Assembly (NCBI GenBank): GCA_934463115.1 | Contig: CAKSIN010000023.1 | Location: forward strand, 1 to 38,366 | Source: an uncultured Clostridia bacterium | GTDB lineage: Bacteria > Bacillota > Clostridia > UMGS1810 | Direction of reading: 5' to 3' | Length of the DNA stretch: 38,366 nt | In this document: piece by piece, positions 8,161 to 16,409 of the stretch | Numbering within the stretch: position 1 is the first letter of the stretch | Layout: every line of letters starts with the position of its first letter | Program-made: the position numbers and the translations under genes | The notes under the pieces: generated by a model | Told to the model about the DNA's origin: nothing | The model's database searches: none | What the model saw: only the letters and a program-made list of their open reading frames with translations

Positions 8161-8189
8161 ATTATATTACCTAAATCAAATATTATAAA
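8161..8189 (-). promoter_or_regulatory. Probable mgl operon promoter
   Basis: TATAAT on the minus strand (8161-8166) lies about 36 bp upstream of the mglB start. The -35 position (TTTATA) is weak, which would fit a regulated promoter. I saw no convincing catabolite (cre) site. Confidence 0.5.
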
Positions 8190-8255
8190 TAGATTTTATT
8201 ATTCAAAAGGTATAAAAAACTATTGTATTTTAACTTTACATTAATTTTTTGCACA

Positions 8256-8290
8256 AAAATACACCCTGTCGTTTGGACAGAGTGTATTTT
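8256..8290 (-). terminator. Terminator of the GntR/ABC cassette
   Basis: A 15-bp stem with one mismatch (8256-8270 with 8276-8290) has A-rich and T-rich ends. It lies 16 bp downstream of the permease stop and could act in both directions. Confidence 0.8.
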
Positions 8291-8306
8291 GTCAAGATAT
8301 GAAATA

Positions 8307-10376
8307 TTATTGCAAATACTTTTGCAGATATTCCGGCATGTCGTCGGCACTGATTGAATAAATCAAATCATAAACGCCGTAATACGAATCGCGGTATTGG
8401 GGATTGTTTATTCTTACCGGATATACATCGCCTTCCACCGTGTCGGTGTTCTTTATCACACCGGGATTTTGCATAAGGAGTGCAGCGTCCTGTTTTGACA
8501 ATTGAACCTCATCTTTTGCAAGCTTGGTATCCGCATCGGTATTCTTGGTGTATGTTTTTCCGTTCACAATATATCCGCTTTCGGTTGATTTTACAGGATA
8601 CTTGAGCATCGTTATGCACGCCTCGTCGGCAACACGCGTCCTGACAAGCTCGGTATACCCGAGTTTGTCGAGCAATGCCAGCGTATTGGTGTAATTTTCG
8701 TTTATACCGAGATTAAAGCTGAAATAATGCTTTTCGTATGAATCACTGAACACCTTAAGTTTATTGTTATCTTCCTTAGACATATCTATCGAGAATGTAA
8801 GCGATACAATAGGCGAACTTCTGAACTCATCATATGTCATATTGCCGAGGTCTTTTTCCGCTGCGCGGAGCAAATCGGCAGACTCGTCATTCAGAGAATA
8901 ACTATAGCTGTACGAGCCGGCGTTTACGGCCATAATCATGTTTTTAACATTATCAATATTGATGTACTTCATGCCGGTATAGCATCCTCTGTAATCGGGA
9001 TAGACAAACAGCTTTGACATAACATTATCGATTGTTTTGTCATCTGCGATATATGTGCGGGCAAGTTTTTTGCCGTTTTTGAGCCTGTATTCAATGTCGA
9101 TTTCACTGAACTGTTCGTCCGGCAAACGTTTTGTTCGCGGAATGCTCTTTAGCATTTCGGAGTGAATATCGATAATCTGTTTGATTGCTTCGGCTTCTTT
9201 TGTTACAGGTTTGTTGCTGCTGTAGTTTAAATCAACCATAACCGAGCTGACGTTTTCTGCAGCAGGGATCCTCGTTTCAAAACCGAACACGCTTGTGCAT
9301 GCAAAGAAAAACATTGCCGCAGCCGCAAACAGTGCGAATCCAAGGTAACCCTTGTATGAACCGAAAACTTTCATTGTCTTGCGCAGAAGCATTTCCAGCG
9401 AAAAATATGCGATTGCACTTGTTATAACAGCCGTTGCTATTATTGTCAAAGCGTTGATATTCATAGACGCGCAAACGGCATATGTGCAAACCGATACAAT
9501 AAGTGTTGCACTGTACTTTAGTATCGGGCGCATAAAGTCAAATGCAGCAACTTCGGAGCAGCTTTCGATTTTTCTCTTTGTATACAATACATATGACGCT
9601 CCGTACATTAATATTGCAAATGCAAGATATGCCCATGTTCTGCCCGAATAAAACAATCCGTGTATTCCCATTCTTGTTACCGAACGGGCTACCCATATTA
9701 CAGGAGCAAGGTAGCATATAAATTGCGTGGTTGAATCGGCAGCGGCACTGTAACCGTAGAGAAGATTGCTGCCTATTGTGCTCATAAACAGCGCCACAAC
9801 GGCAGGCAGTGCCTGCAGGAGCACATTTATTCCCACAAGTGCAAATCCGTTTCCGGTGAGAAATGCCGCAAATGACGATATCGAAAACATAAGTGCCAGC
9901 ACAAAGATGTTTATTGCCGTCCAGTTTGCAAGAGCCACAAACCCTATCGACAGCCTGTATCCGAAACAGTTCAGCGCAAGCAGAATCAACGCAACCGCAA
10001 GAACCGGAACAAACATAAGCGTGAACGCCGCAAGCAGCGTTGATACATAGTTTGCCTTTCTGCTTACCGGGAGACTGTGAACAAAAATCCCGTGTCGCGG
10101 TGTGTGAACATAGTTGTAAACCAGCAGTGCAACAACCGTCGGAACAGCGCACGCAAGAATCATCGGAACGGTAATCATGCTGTCGCTCACAAGCACCGGA
10201 ATTATTTTGCCGCCGTCCGCAACACCGGCTCTGTGCATATTAAGCGGAGTATTTATCAGGTATACAAACGGAACCGAGAAAAACAGTATTACAAAATACA
10301 AAAGACTGCCCCACCTGAAACGGCGCACTGTATTTTTGTATATTCCTTTATTAAACAATGATGTTTTTGAAGTCAT
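8307..10376 (-). CDS. ABC transporter permease with large C-terminal extracytoplasmic domain
   Basis: This protein of about 689 residues has roughly ten hydrophobic spans in its first ~350 residues. Examples are LLYFVILFFSVPFVYLI near residue 25 and LGFALFAAAAMFFFACTSV near 345. A soluble region of ~330 residues follows, probably outside the membrane. It resembles the permeases of YtrA-type GntR-controlled ABC cassettes (DUF6449-like tail), which act in cell-envelope stress or antimicrobial peptide response. The substrate is unknown. The ATG at 10376 follows a GGGAGG site at 8-base spacing; the ATG seven codons earlier lies upstream of that site and is not preferred. The gene overlaps the ATPase gene by 26 bp, indicating translational coupling. 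Confidence 0.85.
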   Translation of the reverse strand: MTSKTSLFNKGIYKNTVRRFRWGSLLYFVILFFSVPFVYLINTPLNMHRAGVADGGKIIPVLVSDSMITVPMILACAVPTVVALLVYNYVHTPRHGIFVHSLPVSRKANYVSTLLAAFTLMFVPVLAVALILLALNCFGYRLSIGFVALANWTAINIFVLALMFSISSFAAFLTGNGFALVGINVLLQALPAVVALFMSTIGSNLLYGYSAAADSTTQFICYLAPVIWVARSVTRMGIHGLFYSGRTWAYLAFAILMYGASYVLYTKRKIESCSEVAAFDFMRPILKYSATLIVSVCTYAVCASMNINALTIIATAVITSAIAYFSLEMLLRKTMKVFGSYKGYLGFALFAAAAMFFFACTSVFGFETRIPAAENVSSVMVDLNYSSNKPVTKEAEAIKQIIDIHSEMLKSIPRTKRLPDEQFSEIDIEYRLKNGKKLARTYIADDKTIDNVMSKLFVYPDYRGCYTGMKYINIDNVKNMIMAVNAGSYSYSYSLNDESADLLRAAEKDLGNMTYDEFRSSPIVSLTFSIDMSKEDNNKLKVFSDSYEKHYFSFNLGINENYTNTLALLDKLGYTELVRTRVADEACITMLKYPVKSTESGYIVNGKTYTKNTDADTKLAKDEVQLSKQDAALLMQNPGVIKNTDTVEGDVYPVRINNPQYRDSYYGVYDLIYSISADDMPEYLQKYLQ

Positions 10377-11250
10377 AACCCAAACCTCCCAACTCATATA
10401 TAAATACTTCTTCGAGCGTAAGACTCACATTGTCACAAATAACCGGCGAAAATCTGCCTATGGCTTCATTTATATCCGATGTTCTGCCCTTTATGATAAG
10501 AGTGTACACCGAGCCGAGCTTTGAACGATGAAGAATATTAAGATTTTTTCCGAGTTCTTCCGGAAATGCACCGTCAAAAGCAAGCTGATATTTGTGAACA
10601 TTGCCCTTTAAATCAAACAGGGGCTTTTCGATGACCATTTTGCCGTTGTGAATTATCCCTACGTGGTCGCATATATCCTCCAGCTCGCGCAGGTTGTGCG
10701 ACGATACAAGCACCGTCATCTCCCTTTCGGAAACATCATTTATGATTATGTTCATAATTTGCTTGCGCATAACGGGATCAAGACCGTCAAGCGGCTCATC
10801 AAGTATAAGTACATCCGGTCTGCAGGAAAGCACCAGCCTGAATGCAACCTGTTTTTTCATTCCCTTAGACAGCCTGCGTATTTGCCTCTTTTCATCAATA
10901 TTAAACTGGCTTCCGAGCTTTTGATACCTTTGTGCATCAAATTCGGAATACATGCTGTTGTAGAAGTTTGCCATTTCGCGTATTGTGTAGCTTCCGTAGT
11001 AATACCAGTCATCGGCGATACTCAGAACACGCTGCTTAAGCGCCGGGTTTTCCCACACGTTTTCGCCGTCTATTTCCACCGAACCGGAATCCGGCTTGTA
11101 TACACCGGTAATATGATTCATTATGGTCGTTTTGCCGGCGCCGTTAGGACCGACAAGCCCGTATATGCTGCCCTTTTCGACATTCATGTTGAAACCGTTC
11201 AGCGCACAAAATGTACCGAATTTCTTTACGATGTCATGCGTTTTTATCAT
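10351..11250 (-). CDS. ABC transporter ATP-binding protein (YtrB-like)
   Basis: This 299-residue single-domain ATPase has Walker A GPNGAGKTT near residue 34, signature RLSKGMKKQ near 124 and Walker B VLILDEPLDGLDP near 145, followed by a switch-histidine stretch VSSHNLREL. It would drive the adjacent permease. Its ATG overlaps the GntR stop by 4 bp and its 3' end overlaps the permease start, so regulator, ATPase and permease form one tightly coupled operon. Specificity cannot be read from the sequence. Confidence 0.93.
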   Translation of the reverse strand: MIKTHDIVKKFGTFCALNGFNMNVEKGSIYGLVGPNGAGKTTIMNHITGVYKPDSGSVEIDGENVWENPALKQRVLSIADDWYYYGSYTIREMANFYNSMYSEFDAQRYQKLGSQFNIDEKRQIRRLSKGMKKQVAFRLVLSCRPDVLILDEPLDGLDPVMRKQIMNIIINDVSEREMTVLVSSHNLRELEDICDHVGIIHNGKMVIEKPLFDLKGNVHKYQLAFDGAFPEELGKNLNILHRSKLGSVYTLIIKGRTSDINEAIGRFSPVICDNVSLTLEEVFIYELGGLGYDFKNIIV

Positions 11251-11624
11251 TTATCCTCATTCCCCTCATTATATATATTTTCAATCACATTCAAGATTCC
11301 CGACTTCTGCTCGCCGAGATACGCAAGTTCTCTCACCGCACAAACAATCTTGTCATACAATTCCGAAACAACCTTTGGATCTGCGCCGTGACGCTCCGAT
11401 ACAAAATTGCCTTTTCCGCGAATTGAATATATTATGCCGTCCGATTCGAGACCTCGATATGCCCGCTGAACCGTGTTCGGATTTACGGTTAATTCAACCG
11501 ACAGTTCGCGGACAGACGGCAACTGTTCGTTCGGGGCAAGTGCTCCGCTCACAACGAGTTCGCGTATTCCGGAGCTTATTTGCTCATGCAGCGGTTTGCC
11601 GTCTCTGTAATTAAGCTTGATCAT
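11247..11624 (-). CDS. GntR-family regulator, YtrA subfamily
   Basis: This 125-residue protein has a winged helix with the GntR signature (LPSVRELSVELTVNPNTVQRAYRGLE, split here as LPSVRELSVELTV and NPNTVQRAYRGLE). Only a short tail follows instead of a large ligand-binding domain, which is the mark of the YtrA subfamily. The ATG at 11624 has a GGAGGTGAT site; the longer upstream frame is rejected. It heads the ABC operon and probably represses it by binding the palindrome at 11651-11664, next to the -10 box. The inducer is unknown. Confidence 0.93.
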   Translation of the reverse strand: MIKLNYRDGKPLHEQISSGIRELVVSGALAPNEQLPSVRELSVELTVNPNTVQRAYRGLESDGIIYSIRGKGNFVSERHGADPKVVSELYDKIVCAVRELAYLGEQKSGILNVIENIYNEGNEDK

Positions 11625-11639
11625 ATTATCACCTCCGGT

Positions 11640-11697
11640 AACTGTATTATCTGTATTAATACAGTTATAGTATAGCACCGCTTTTTCATTTTGTCAA
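11640..11697 (-). promoter_or_regulatory. Promoter and palindromic operator of the GntR/ABC operon
   Basis: On the minus strand, consensus TTGACA (11692-11697), a 17-bp spacer and TATACT (11669-11674) form a strong promoter. The perfect 14-bp palindrome CTGTATTAATACAG at 11651-11664 lies where transcription would begin. A further CTGTATTA half-site (11642-11649) lies beside it. Position and symmetry suggest autorepression by the GntR protein. Confidence 0.85.
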
Positions 11698-11780
11698 GGG
11701 GTTTTAATTAAAATTTATTTTTAATTCGGAATGCGTAATTATGAATTATATTTTGCGGAATGTTTTCAAATAATTGTGGT

Positions 11781-12057
11781 TAGGCATGCGGGAGTCGAAC
11801 CCAATATGCCTTACGTTTGAAAAATTGAAGTCTTTTCAATTTGTCGTCCTTGAAAGGCGACAGCCTGTCTGCGTCCTCCGCATTGAAAATCCAATAAATT
11901 TTTCTAAACGTAAGGTCGCAGAGTTTAAAAATAGGAAATTTTGAAATAAGACAAAGAAAATTCAAGAATTATACGGTCGTATATTTGCAGAATTTTCTGC
12001 GGTATTATGCAAAATTTCCATTTTTAAACCACATCGGGTTCGAGTCCCGCATGCCTA
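11781..12057. mobile_element. 277-bp inverted-repeat element with tRNA-3'-end-like termini
   Basis: The two ends (11781-11802 and 12036-12057) are inverted repeats of 22 bp with one mismatch. Each looks like the T-arm plus 3' acceptor strand of a tRNA (GGGTTCGA.TCCC then GCATGCC). Nested inside are further inverted pairs: 11809-11818 with 11906-11915, 11924-11942 with 12011-12028, and small hairpins at 11971-11982 and 11987-12000. The only frame inside (11780-11965, minus) is low-complexity and not credible. No transposase is present, so this resembles a non-autonomous element or a structured RNA. A 47-bp piece of its right end recurs at 20819-20865. Confidence 0.6.
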
Positions 12058-12125
12058 CAGGTCGTCCCCTACGGTGTATATCAAGCATTTGTGATTATCA
12101 ATGGCGTAATAGGTTAGTTTCCCAC

Positions 12126-12395
12126 GAAACAGCTTAAATCAAACTAACTTCCTTACCGCCGAAAATTTTCCCTCCGGCGAGCGGCATTGAAAGCGAGCAG
12201 TTGACACAATCAGCGAAGAAAATTAATTGTAGCGCAAAATCGGCATTGCTGATAATTATTTTACCCTATTGCAATGCCGATTTTAGACAAATGAGCTGCA
12301 ATGATTTTGCAGCCTTTTGTCGGCGCGTTTCAATTAATTTTCGAGATGTTTTTGTGTCCTGCGAGATTTCACCGCCGTGAGACGGAGGGAAAATT
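12126..12395. repeat. Dyad repeat, copy A
   Basis: The core 12162-12395 (234 bp) is a long imperfect inverted repeat. The ends carry CCTCCGGCG/GACGGAGG with AAAATT-type flanks, GACACAAT recurs inverted further in, and a central hairpin pairs TCGGCATTGC with GCAATGCCGA. A conserved CAAACTAAC stretch flanks the left side. Related copies lie at 15777-16047 and 16134-16405. The right end runs into the MATE gene and encodes its last residues and stop. Confidence 0.8.
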
Positions 12396-13715
12396 GGTAA
12401 CATAACTCCTCACAAAATACCCGATTTCGAGAAGAGCGGTAATTGTCCACGAAAAAATATAGAGCAGATACAGCGACTGAATCGTTCTGAAATGTGCAAA
12501 CACGGTGTATATCCAGATTATTCTGAAAATACACGAACCGAATATTACCATAATCATCGGCGCAAGAGTCTTTCCCATACTGCGCGATGCCGAAATTGTG
12601 CAGTCCATAAATGCCGACACACAATAGCTGAATCCCATGATTCTGAGCTTATCGAATCCCGCATCTATAACATCGCGTTCGTTGGCAAAAAGCGATAAAA
12701 ACTCCTTGCCGAACAGTTCAAGCAAAATACCGAACACTACAGCAATTCCGAAAGAATATGCCAGACATATGTAATAACAATTAAGAGCGCGCCGCGGATT
12801 CTTCGCTCCGAAATTATAGCTCATAAAGCTTGTGCATGCCATGTAGAATGCCGCCATAACATCATATACAAGGTTGTCGGCATTCGTCGCCGCGGAATAA
12901 CCCTCTACCACAACTACCGGGAAACTGTTTACCGCATTCTGAATAAACATGTTCGCTATGTAAAATATTGCATTTTGCACACCGGCAAAAAGCCCTATGC
13001 GCACAATGTCGAATGAATATCCTTTGTGTAGACGTACGCGCCCGAATGAAAACGAACACGCTCCCTTGCTGCGCATAAGAAAAATAACAACCGCTGTTGC
13101 AGACAAATACTGCGCGATGATGCTTGCCAGCGCAACACCGTCCACACTCATGCCGCATACAATCACAAAGAACAAGTTGAGCAGCACATTTATAATTCCC
13201 GAGGCTGTGAGAAAATACAACGAATGGCGCGTGTCACCTGCGGCAGACAAAACCGCATTCCCAAAGTTGTATACCGAGAGCGCCGGTATTCCGAGAAAAT
13301 ATATGTGAAGATACAGCGTGGCATCATCAATGAGTTCGTCCTTTGTGCCGACAAGTTCCAAAAGCGGACGGGCTGAGAAAAGAGCAACACACATAAGCAC
13401 AATACCGCTGATAACGCTTACGGCAAAAGATGAATGTATCGTTTTTGATATATCACCGTCGCTGTGAGCTCCCATATATTTTGCACACATTACATTTATT
13501 CCGGTGGACATCCCTATCACAAACCCGGTGTATATACCCACAAGAATAACGGTGGAGCCGACCGCTCCGAGCGCATGCGCACCGGAGAATTTACCCACAA
13601 CGGCAATGTCGGACATATTAAAGAGCACCTGCAAAAGGTTTGACGCTATCAGCGGCAGACTGAAGATTAGTATTGATTTTGCAAGATTTGAATCGGACAT
13701 GTTGTTTCGTTTCAT
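12369..13715 (-). CDS. MATE-family efflux transporter
   Basis: This 448-residue integral membrane protein has about twelve hydrophobic spans in two related halves. It fits the multidrug and toxin extrusion (NorM/DinF-like) family: N-terminal PLIASNLLQVLFNMSDIAVVG, then GMSTGINVMCAKYMGA. It would export cationic drugs or metabolites by Na+ or H+ antiport; the substrate is unknown. The start has an AAAGGGG site and lies 35 bp after the htpG stop, so read-through from htpG is likely. The last codons (NFPSVSRR and the stop) lie inside dyad repeat copy A, so the natural C-terminus has probably been replaced by the repeat. Confidence 0.92.
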   Translation of the reverse strand: MKRNNMSDSNLAKSILIFSLPLIASNLLQVLFNMSDIAVVGKFSGAHALGAVGSTVILVGIYTGFVIGMSTGINVMCAKYMGAHSDGDISKTIHSSFAVSVISGIVLMCVALFSARPLLELVGTKDELIDDATLYLHIYFLGIPALSVYNFGNAVLSAAGDTRHSLYFLTASGIINVLLNLFFVIVCGMSVDGVALASIIAQYLSATAVVIFLMRSKGACSFSFGRVRLHKGYSFDIVRIGLFAGVQNAIFYIANMFIQNAVNSFPVVVVEGYSAATNADNLVYDVMAAFYMACTSFMSYNFGAKNPRRALNCYYICLAYSFGIAVVFGILLELFGKEFLSLFANERDVIDAGFDKLRIMGFSYCVSAFMDCTISASRSMGKTLAPMIMVIFGSCIFRIIWIYTVFAHFRTIQSLYLLYIFSWTITALLEIGYFVRSYVTNFPSVSRR

Positions 13716-13750
13716 TTGTATTCCCCTTTCATGCCCGATTCATACGTAAA

Positions 13751-15556
13751 TTATTTTATAAGCATATCGAGCATTTTTGCATTTCTTTCGAGGAACGCAG
13801 TTTTTTCATCTCCGCTGAGGGTGTTGTGCGAAAGTTTTGCCATATCCACAATATTTTCACACACAAGTTTTTTGAGTTCCTCATCTTTGATTTCAACAGA
13901 TTTCTTTACAAGCGCATTGCCGGAATTAATAACAAGTGTTTCCTCCGGTTTCGGCATATTCGGGATATTCATTGCACCGTACATTTTTTGCATTTCCTCC
14001 ATACGGCGCGCTTCTTCGCTAAGAATATACATTGCACATATGGAATCCGATTTGAGCTTTTCCACACTGATTTTTGCGCTGCCCGCATATGGCGTATACA
14101 GTTCGGAAAGCGTTTTTTCAGTTTCCTCATCGCTGCCGTCTTTGTCTTTCAGACTGTCGGCAACAAACGAATCCACACGTTTGAATTTGATATCCGATAT
14201 TTTGTATTCGAGGAAGCTTGCAAAATGGTTGTCTATCATATTGTCAAGCATAACCGGCTGCTCGCCCTCATGCTTTAAGAGTTCAATATACTGTGCCTGT
14301 GCGTCGGCATCCGTTACATAGAAAACTTCTTTCTTTCCGGCATCGGTAAGTTCCTTGAGCGATACGTACGTGCCGTCGAGGTTTTTGAACAAAATGATAT
14401 CCTTTACCCTGTCGTAGAACTTGTCGTCTCTCATGCAGCCGTATTTGATAAACGGATTGATATCGTCCCAGTAACCGGCAAATTCATCGCGGTTCTGCTT
14501 AAAGAGTGAACACAGCTTGTCCGCAACCTTTTTGGTGATATGTGCCGATACTTTGGAAACATAGCCGTCGTTTTGCAAAAAGCTTCTGGAGACATTGAGC
14601 GGCAAATCGGGGCAGTCTATAACACCCTTAAGCAACATAAGGTATTCCGGGATAACTTCCTTTATATTGTCCGCAATGAACACCTGGTTGTTGTACAGCT
14701 TAATCTGCCCTTCTATTGTCTGAAATTCGTGATTAAGCTTTGGGAAGTACAAAATTCCTTTGAGGTTGAACGGGTAATCAACATTCAGATGAATCCAGAA
14801 AAGCGGATCATTCATGTCAAAGAATACCTTGTGATAAAAGCTCTTGTAGTCTTCATCGCTGCACTCATTGGGATTTTTGAGCCAAAGCGGATTGGTATCA
14901 TTTATCGGTGTAAGCTCTTTTTCTTCCTTGTCCGATTTGTCTATAAGATAAATCTCCACGGGCAAAAATCCGCAGTATTTGTTGAGCACTTCACGCAGTT
15001 TGTATGTTTCCAAAAACTCCTTGGAGTCGTCGGAAATGTGAAGTGTGATGAGCGTTCCGCGTTCGGATCTGTCGCTGTCCGATATCTCGTATTCCGCGCC
15101 GCCGTCACTCACCCAGTGAACGGCTTTTGCACCGTCTGTGTATGAGAGAGTGTCTATTTCCACAGTGGACGCTGCCATGAACGCACTGTAGAATCCCAGA
15201 CCGAAATGACCTATTATGCGGCTGCCCTCGTCCTTTTGGTCTTCGTATTTTTTAATAAATTCCTCCGCACCGGAAAACGCAACCTGGTTGATGTACTTTT
15301 CAACCTCCTGCTCCGTCATTCCTATGCCGTTGTCCTCCACGGTGATGATTGAATTTTCCTTGTCGACGGTAACCTTGATTTCATACTTGTCGTCTATGTC
15401 CGTCTGCCCGAGAGCATTCAGTTTTTTAAGCTTCATAATAGCGTCCTGCGCATTTGATATCAGCTCGCGCATAAATATATCACTGTCCGAATACAGCCAC
15501 TTTTTTATTATAGGTAGCAGATTGTCGGTATGTACCGAAATTTTTCCTTTTGCCAT
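13751..15556 (-). CDS. htpG: Molecular chaperone HtpG (Hsp90)
   Basis: This 601-residue cytosolic Hsp90 has the GHKL ATP-binding N-domain: ELISNAQDAIMKL, DNGIGMTEQE and GHFGLGFYSAFM. Middle-domain motifs include NVSRSFLQND. The C-terminal dimerisation region is present and slightly short for the family. It folds client proteins in an ATP-dependent cycle. The ATG at 15556 follows a CAGGAGTGA site; an upstream in-frame extension is rejected. It has its own promoter 50-80 bp upstream. I saw no CIRCE element or clear CtsR operator. Confidence 0.96.
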   Translation of the reverse strand: MAKGKISVHTDNLLPIIKKWLYSDSDIFMRELISNAQDAIMKLKKLNALGQTDIDDKYEIKVTVDKENSIITVEDNGIGMTEQEVEKYINQVAFSGAEEFIKKYEDQKDEGSRIIGHFGLGFYSAFMAASTVEIDTLSYTDGAKAVHWVSDGGAEYEISDSDRSERGTLITLHISDDSKEFLETYKLREVLNKYCGFLPVEIYLIDKSDKEEKELTPINDTNPLWLKNPNECSDEDYKSFYHKVFFDMNDPLFWIHLNVDYPFNLKGILYFPKLNHEFQTIEGQIKLYNNQVFIADNIKEVIPEYLMLLKGVIDCPDLPLNVSRSFLQNDGYVSKVSAHITKKVADKLCSLFKQNRDEFAGYWDDINPFIKYGCMRDDKFYDRVKDIILFKNLDGTYVSLKELTDAGKKEVFYVTDADAQAQYIELLKHEGEQPVMLDNMIDNHFASFLEYKISDIKFKRVDSFVADSLKDKDGSDEETEKTLSELYTPYAGSAKISVEKLKSDSICAMYILSEEARRMEEMQKMYGAMNIPNMPKPEETLVINSGNALVKKSVEIKDEELKKLVCENIVDMAKLSHNTLSGDEKTAFLERNAKMLDMLIK

Positions 15557-15609
15557 GTTAATCACTCCTGTATAAATTTGTGTTTTATCATAAATAATCA
15601 TTACAACAA

Positions 15610-15638
15610 ATGATAACACAATTTACTGTCGATTTCAA
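15610..15638 (-). promoter_or_regulatory. htpG promoter
   Basis: On the minus strand, TTGAAA (15633-15638), a 17-bp spacer and TATCAT (15610-15615) lie about 54 bp upstream of the htpG start. Confidence 0.65.
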
Positions 15639-15776
15639 GGGTTAATTTGTAAATTATTATGATTATAAAATTTGAGATTGGGCTGCAAATAAACAAAGAT
15701 GTGTACCGTGCGTTCCATACGGCGCATTGCCAAACGATTGCGGTTATCTGCGGAGCAATATGTCTGTCTTTAAGCA

Positions 15777-16047
15777 AATCAGCTATAAGTAAACTAACCT
15801 GCCTTTCCTGCAGAAAATTGTCCCTCCGACGAGTGGTCTTGAGGTTGCGCGGCTGACACAATTAACGAAAAAAATCAACCGCAGCGCAAAATCGGAATTG
15901 CAGATAATCTTTTTCATATTGCAATGCCGATTTTAGCCGAACCGCGGCGCGATAATTTCGCGCCATTTCGGCGGCGCTTTTCGGTTGATTTTTAAGTTTC
16001 TATTGTGTCCCGCGCGTTCTCACAACCGCGAGACGGAGGAGAAATTT
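15777..16047. repeat. Dyad repeat, copy B
   Basis: This copy is nearly identical to copy C, 357 bp further on, and is in the same orientation. The core 15814-16047 (234 bp) folds as one long imperfect dyad. The ends are AAAATTGTCCCTCCGACGAG against its inverted partner near 16025-16047, ATTGTGTC recurs inverted inside, and ATCGGAATTGCA pairs with TGCAATGCCGAT at the centre. Weaker similarity to copy C extends left to about 15720, so B and C look like a tandem duplication of a ~357-bp unit. Confidence 0.85.
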
Positions 16048-16133
16048 GTTGTACTCCCTCGGTGATAGAGCCAAATAGTGCGCATTTTCAAGCAATTGCG
16101 GTTACCGGCAGCGCAAAAGCTTTGACTACCACT

Positions 16134-16405
16134 AATCAGCTATAAGTAAACTAACCTGCCTTTTCCTCAGAAAATTGCCCCTCCGCCGAGCGGTCTTGAG
16201 GTTGCGCGGCTGACACAATTAACGAAAAAAATCAACCGCAGCGCAAAATCGGAATTGCAGATAATCTTTTTCATATTGCAATGCCGATTTTAGCCGAACC
16301 GCGGCGCGATAATTTCGCGCCATTTCGGCGGCGCTTTTCGGTTGATTTTTAAGTTTCTATTGTGTCCCGCGCGTTCTCACAACCGCGAGGCGGAGGAGAA
16401 ATTTT
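16134..16405. repeat. Dyad repeat, copy C
   Basis: The core 16171-16405 matches copy B with only scattered differences and shows the same dyad. It ends 4 bp from the prfB stop codon. The stretch 15639-16409 contains only copies B and C and the sequence between them; no gene is credible there. Confidence 0.85.
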
Positions 16406-16409
16406 CCCC

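Noticed and set aside
11780..11965. 61-residue minus-strand reading frame
   Set aside because: It lies wholly inside the nested inverted-repeat element, is composed of stem sequence, has no ribosome site, and ends in the tRNA-like terminus.
12036..12057. A tRNA gene on the plus strand
   Set aside because: Only a T-arm and acceptor 3' strand are present. No D-arm or anticodon arm precedes them; the sequence upstream is element stem.
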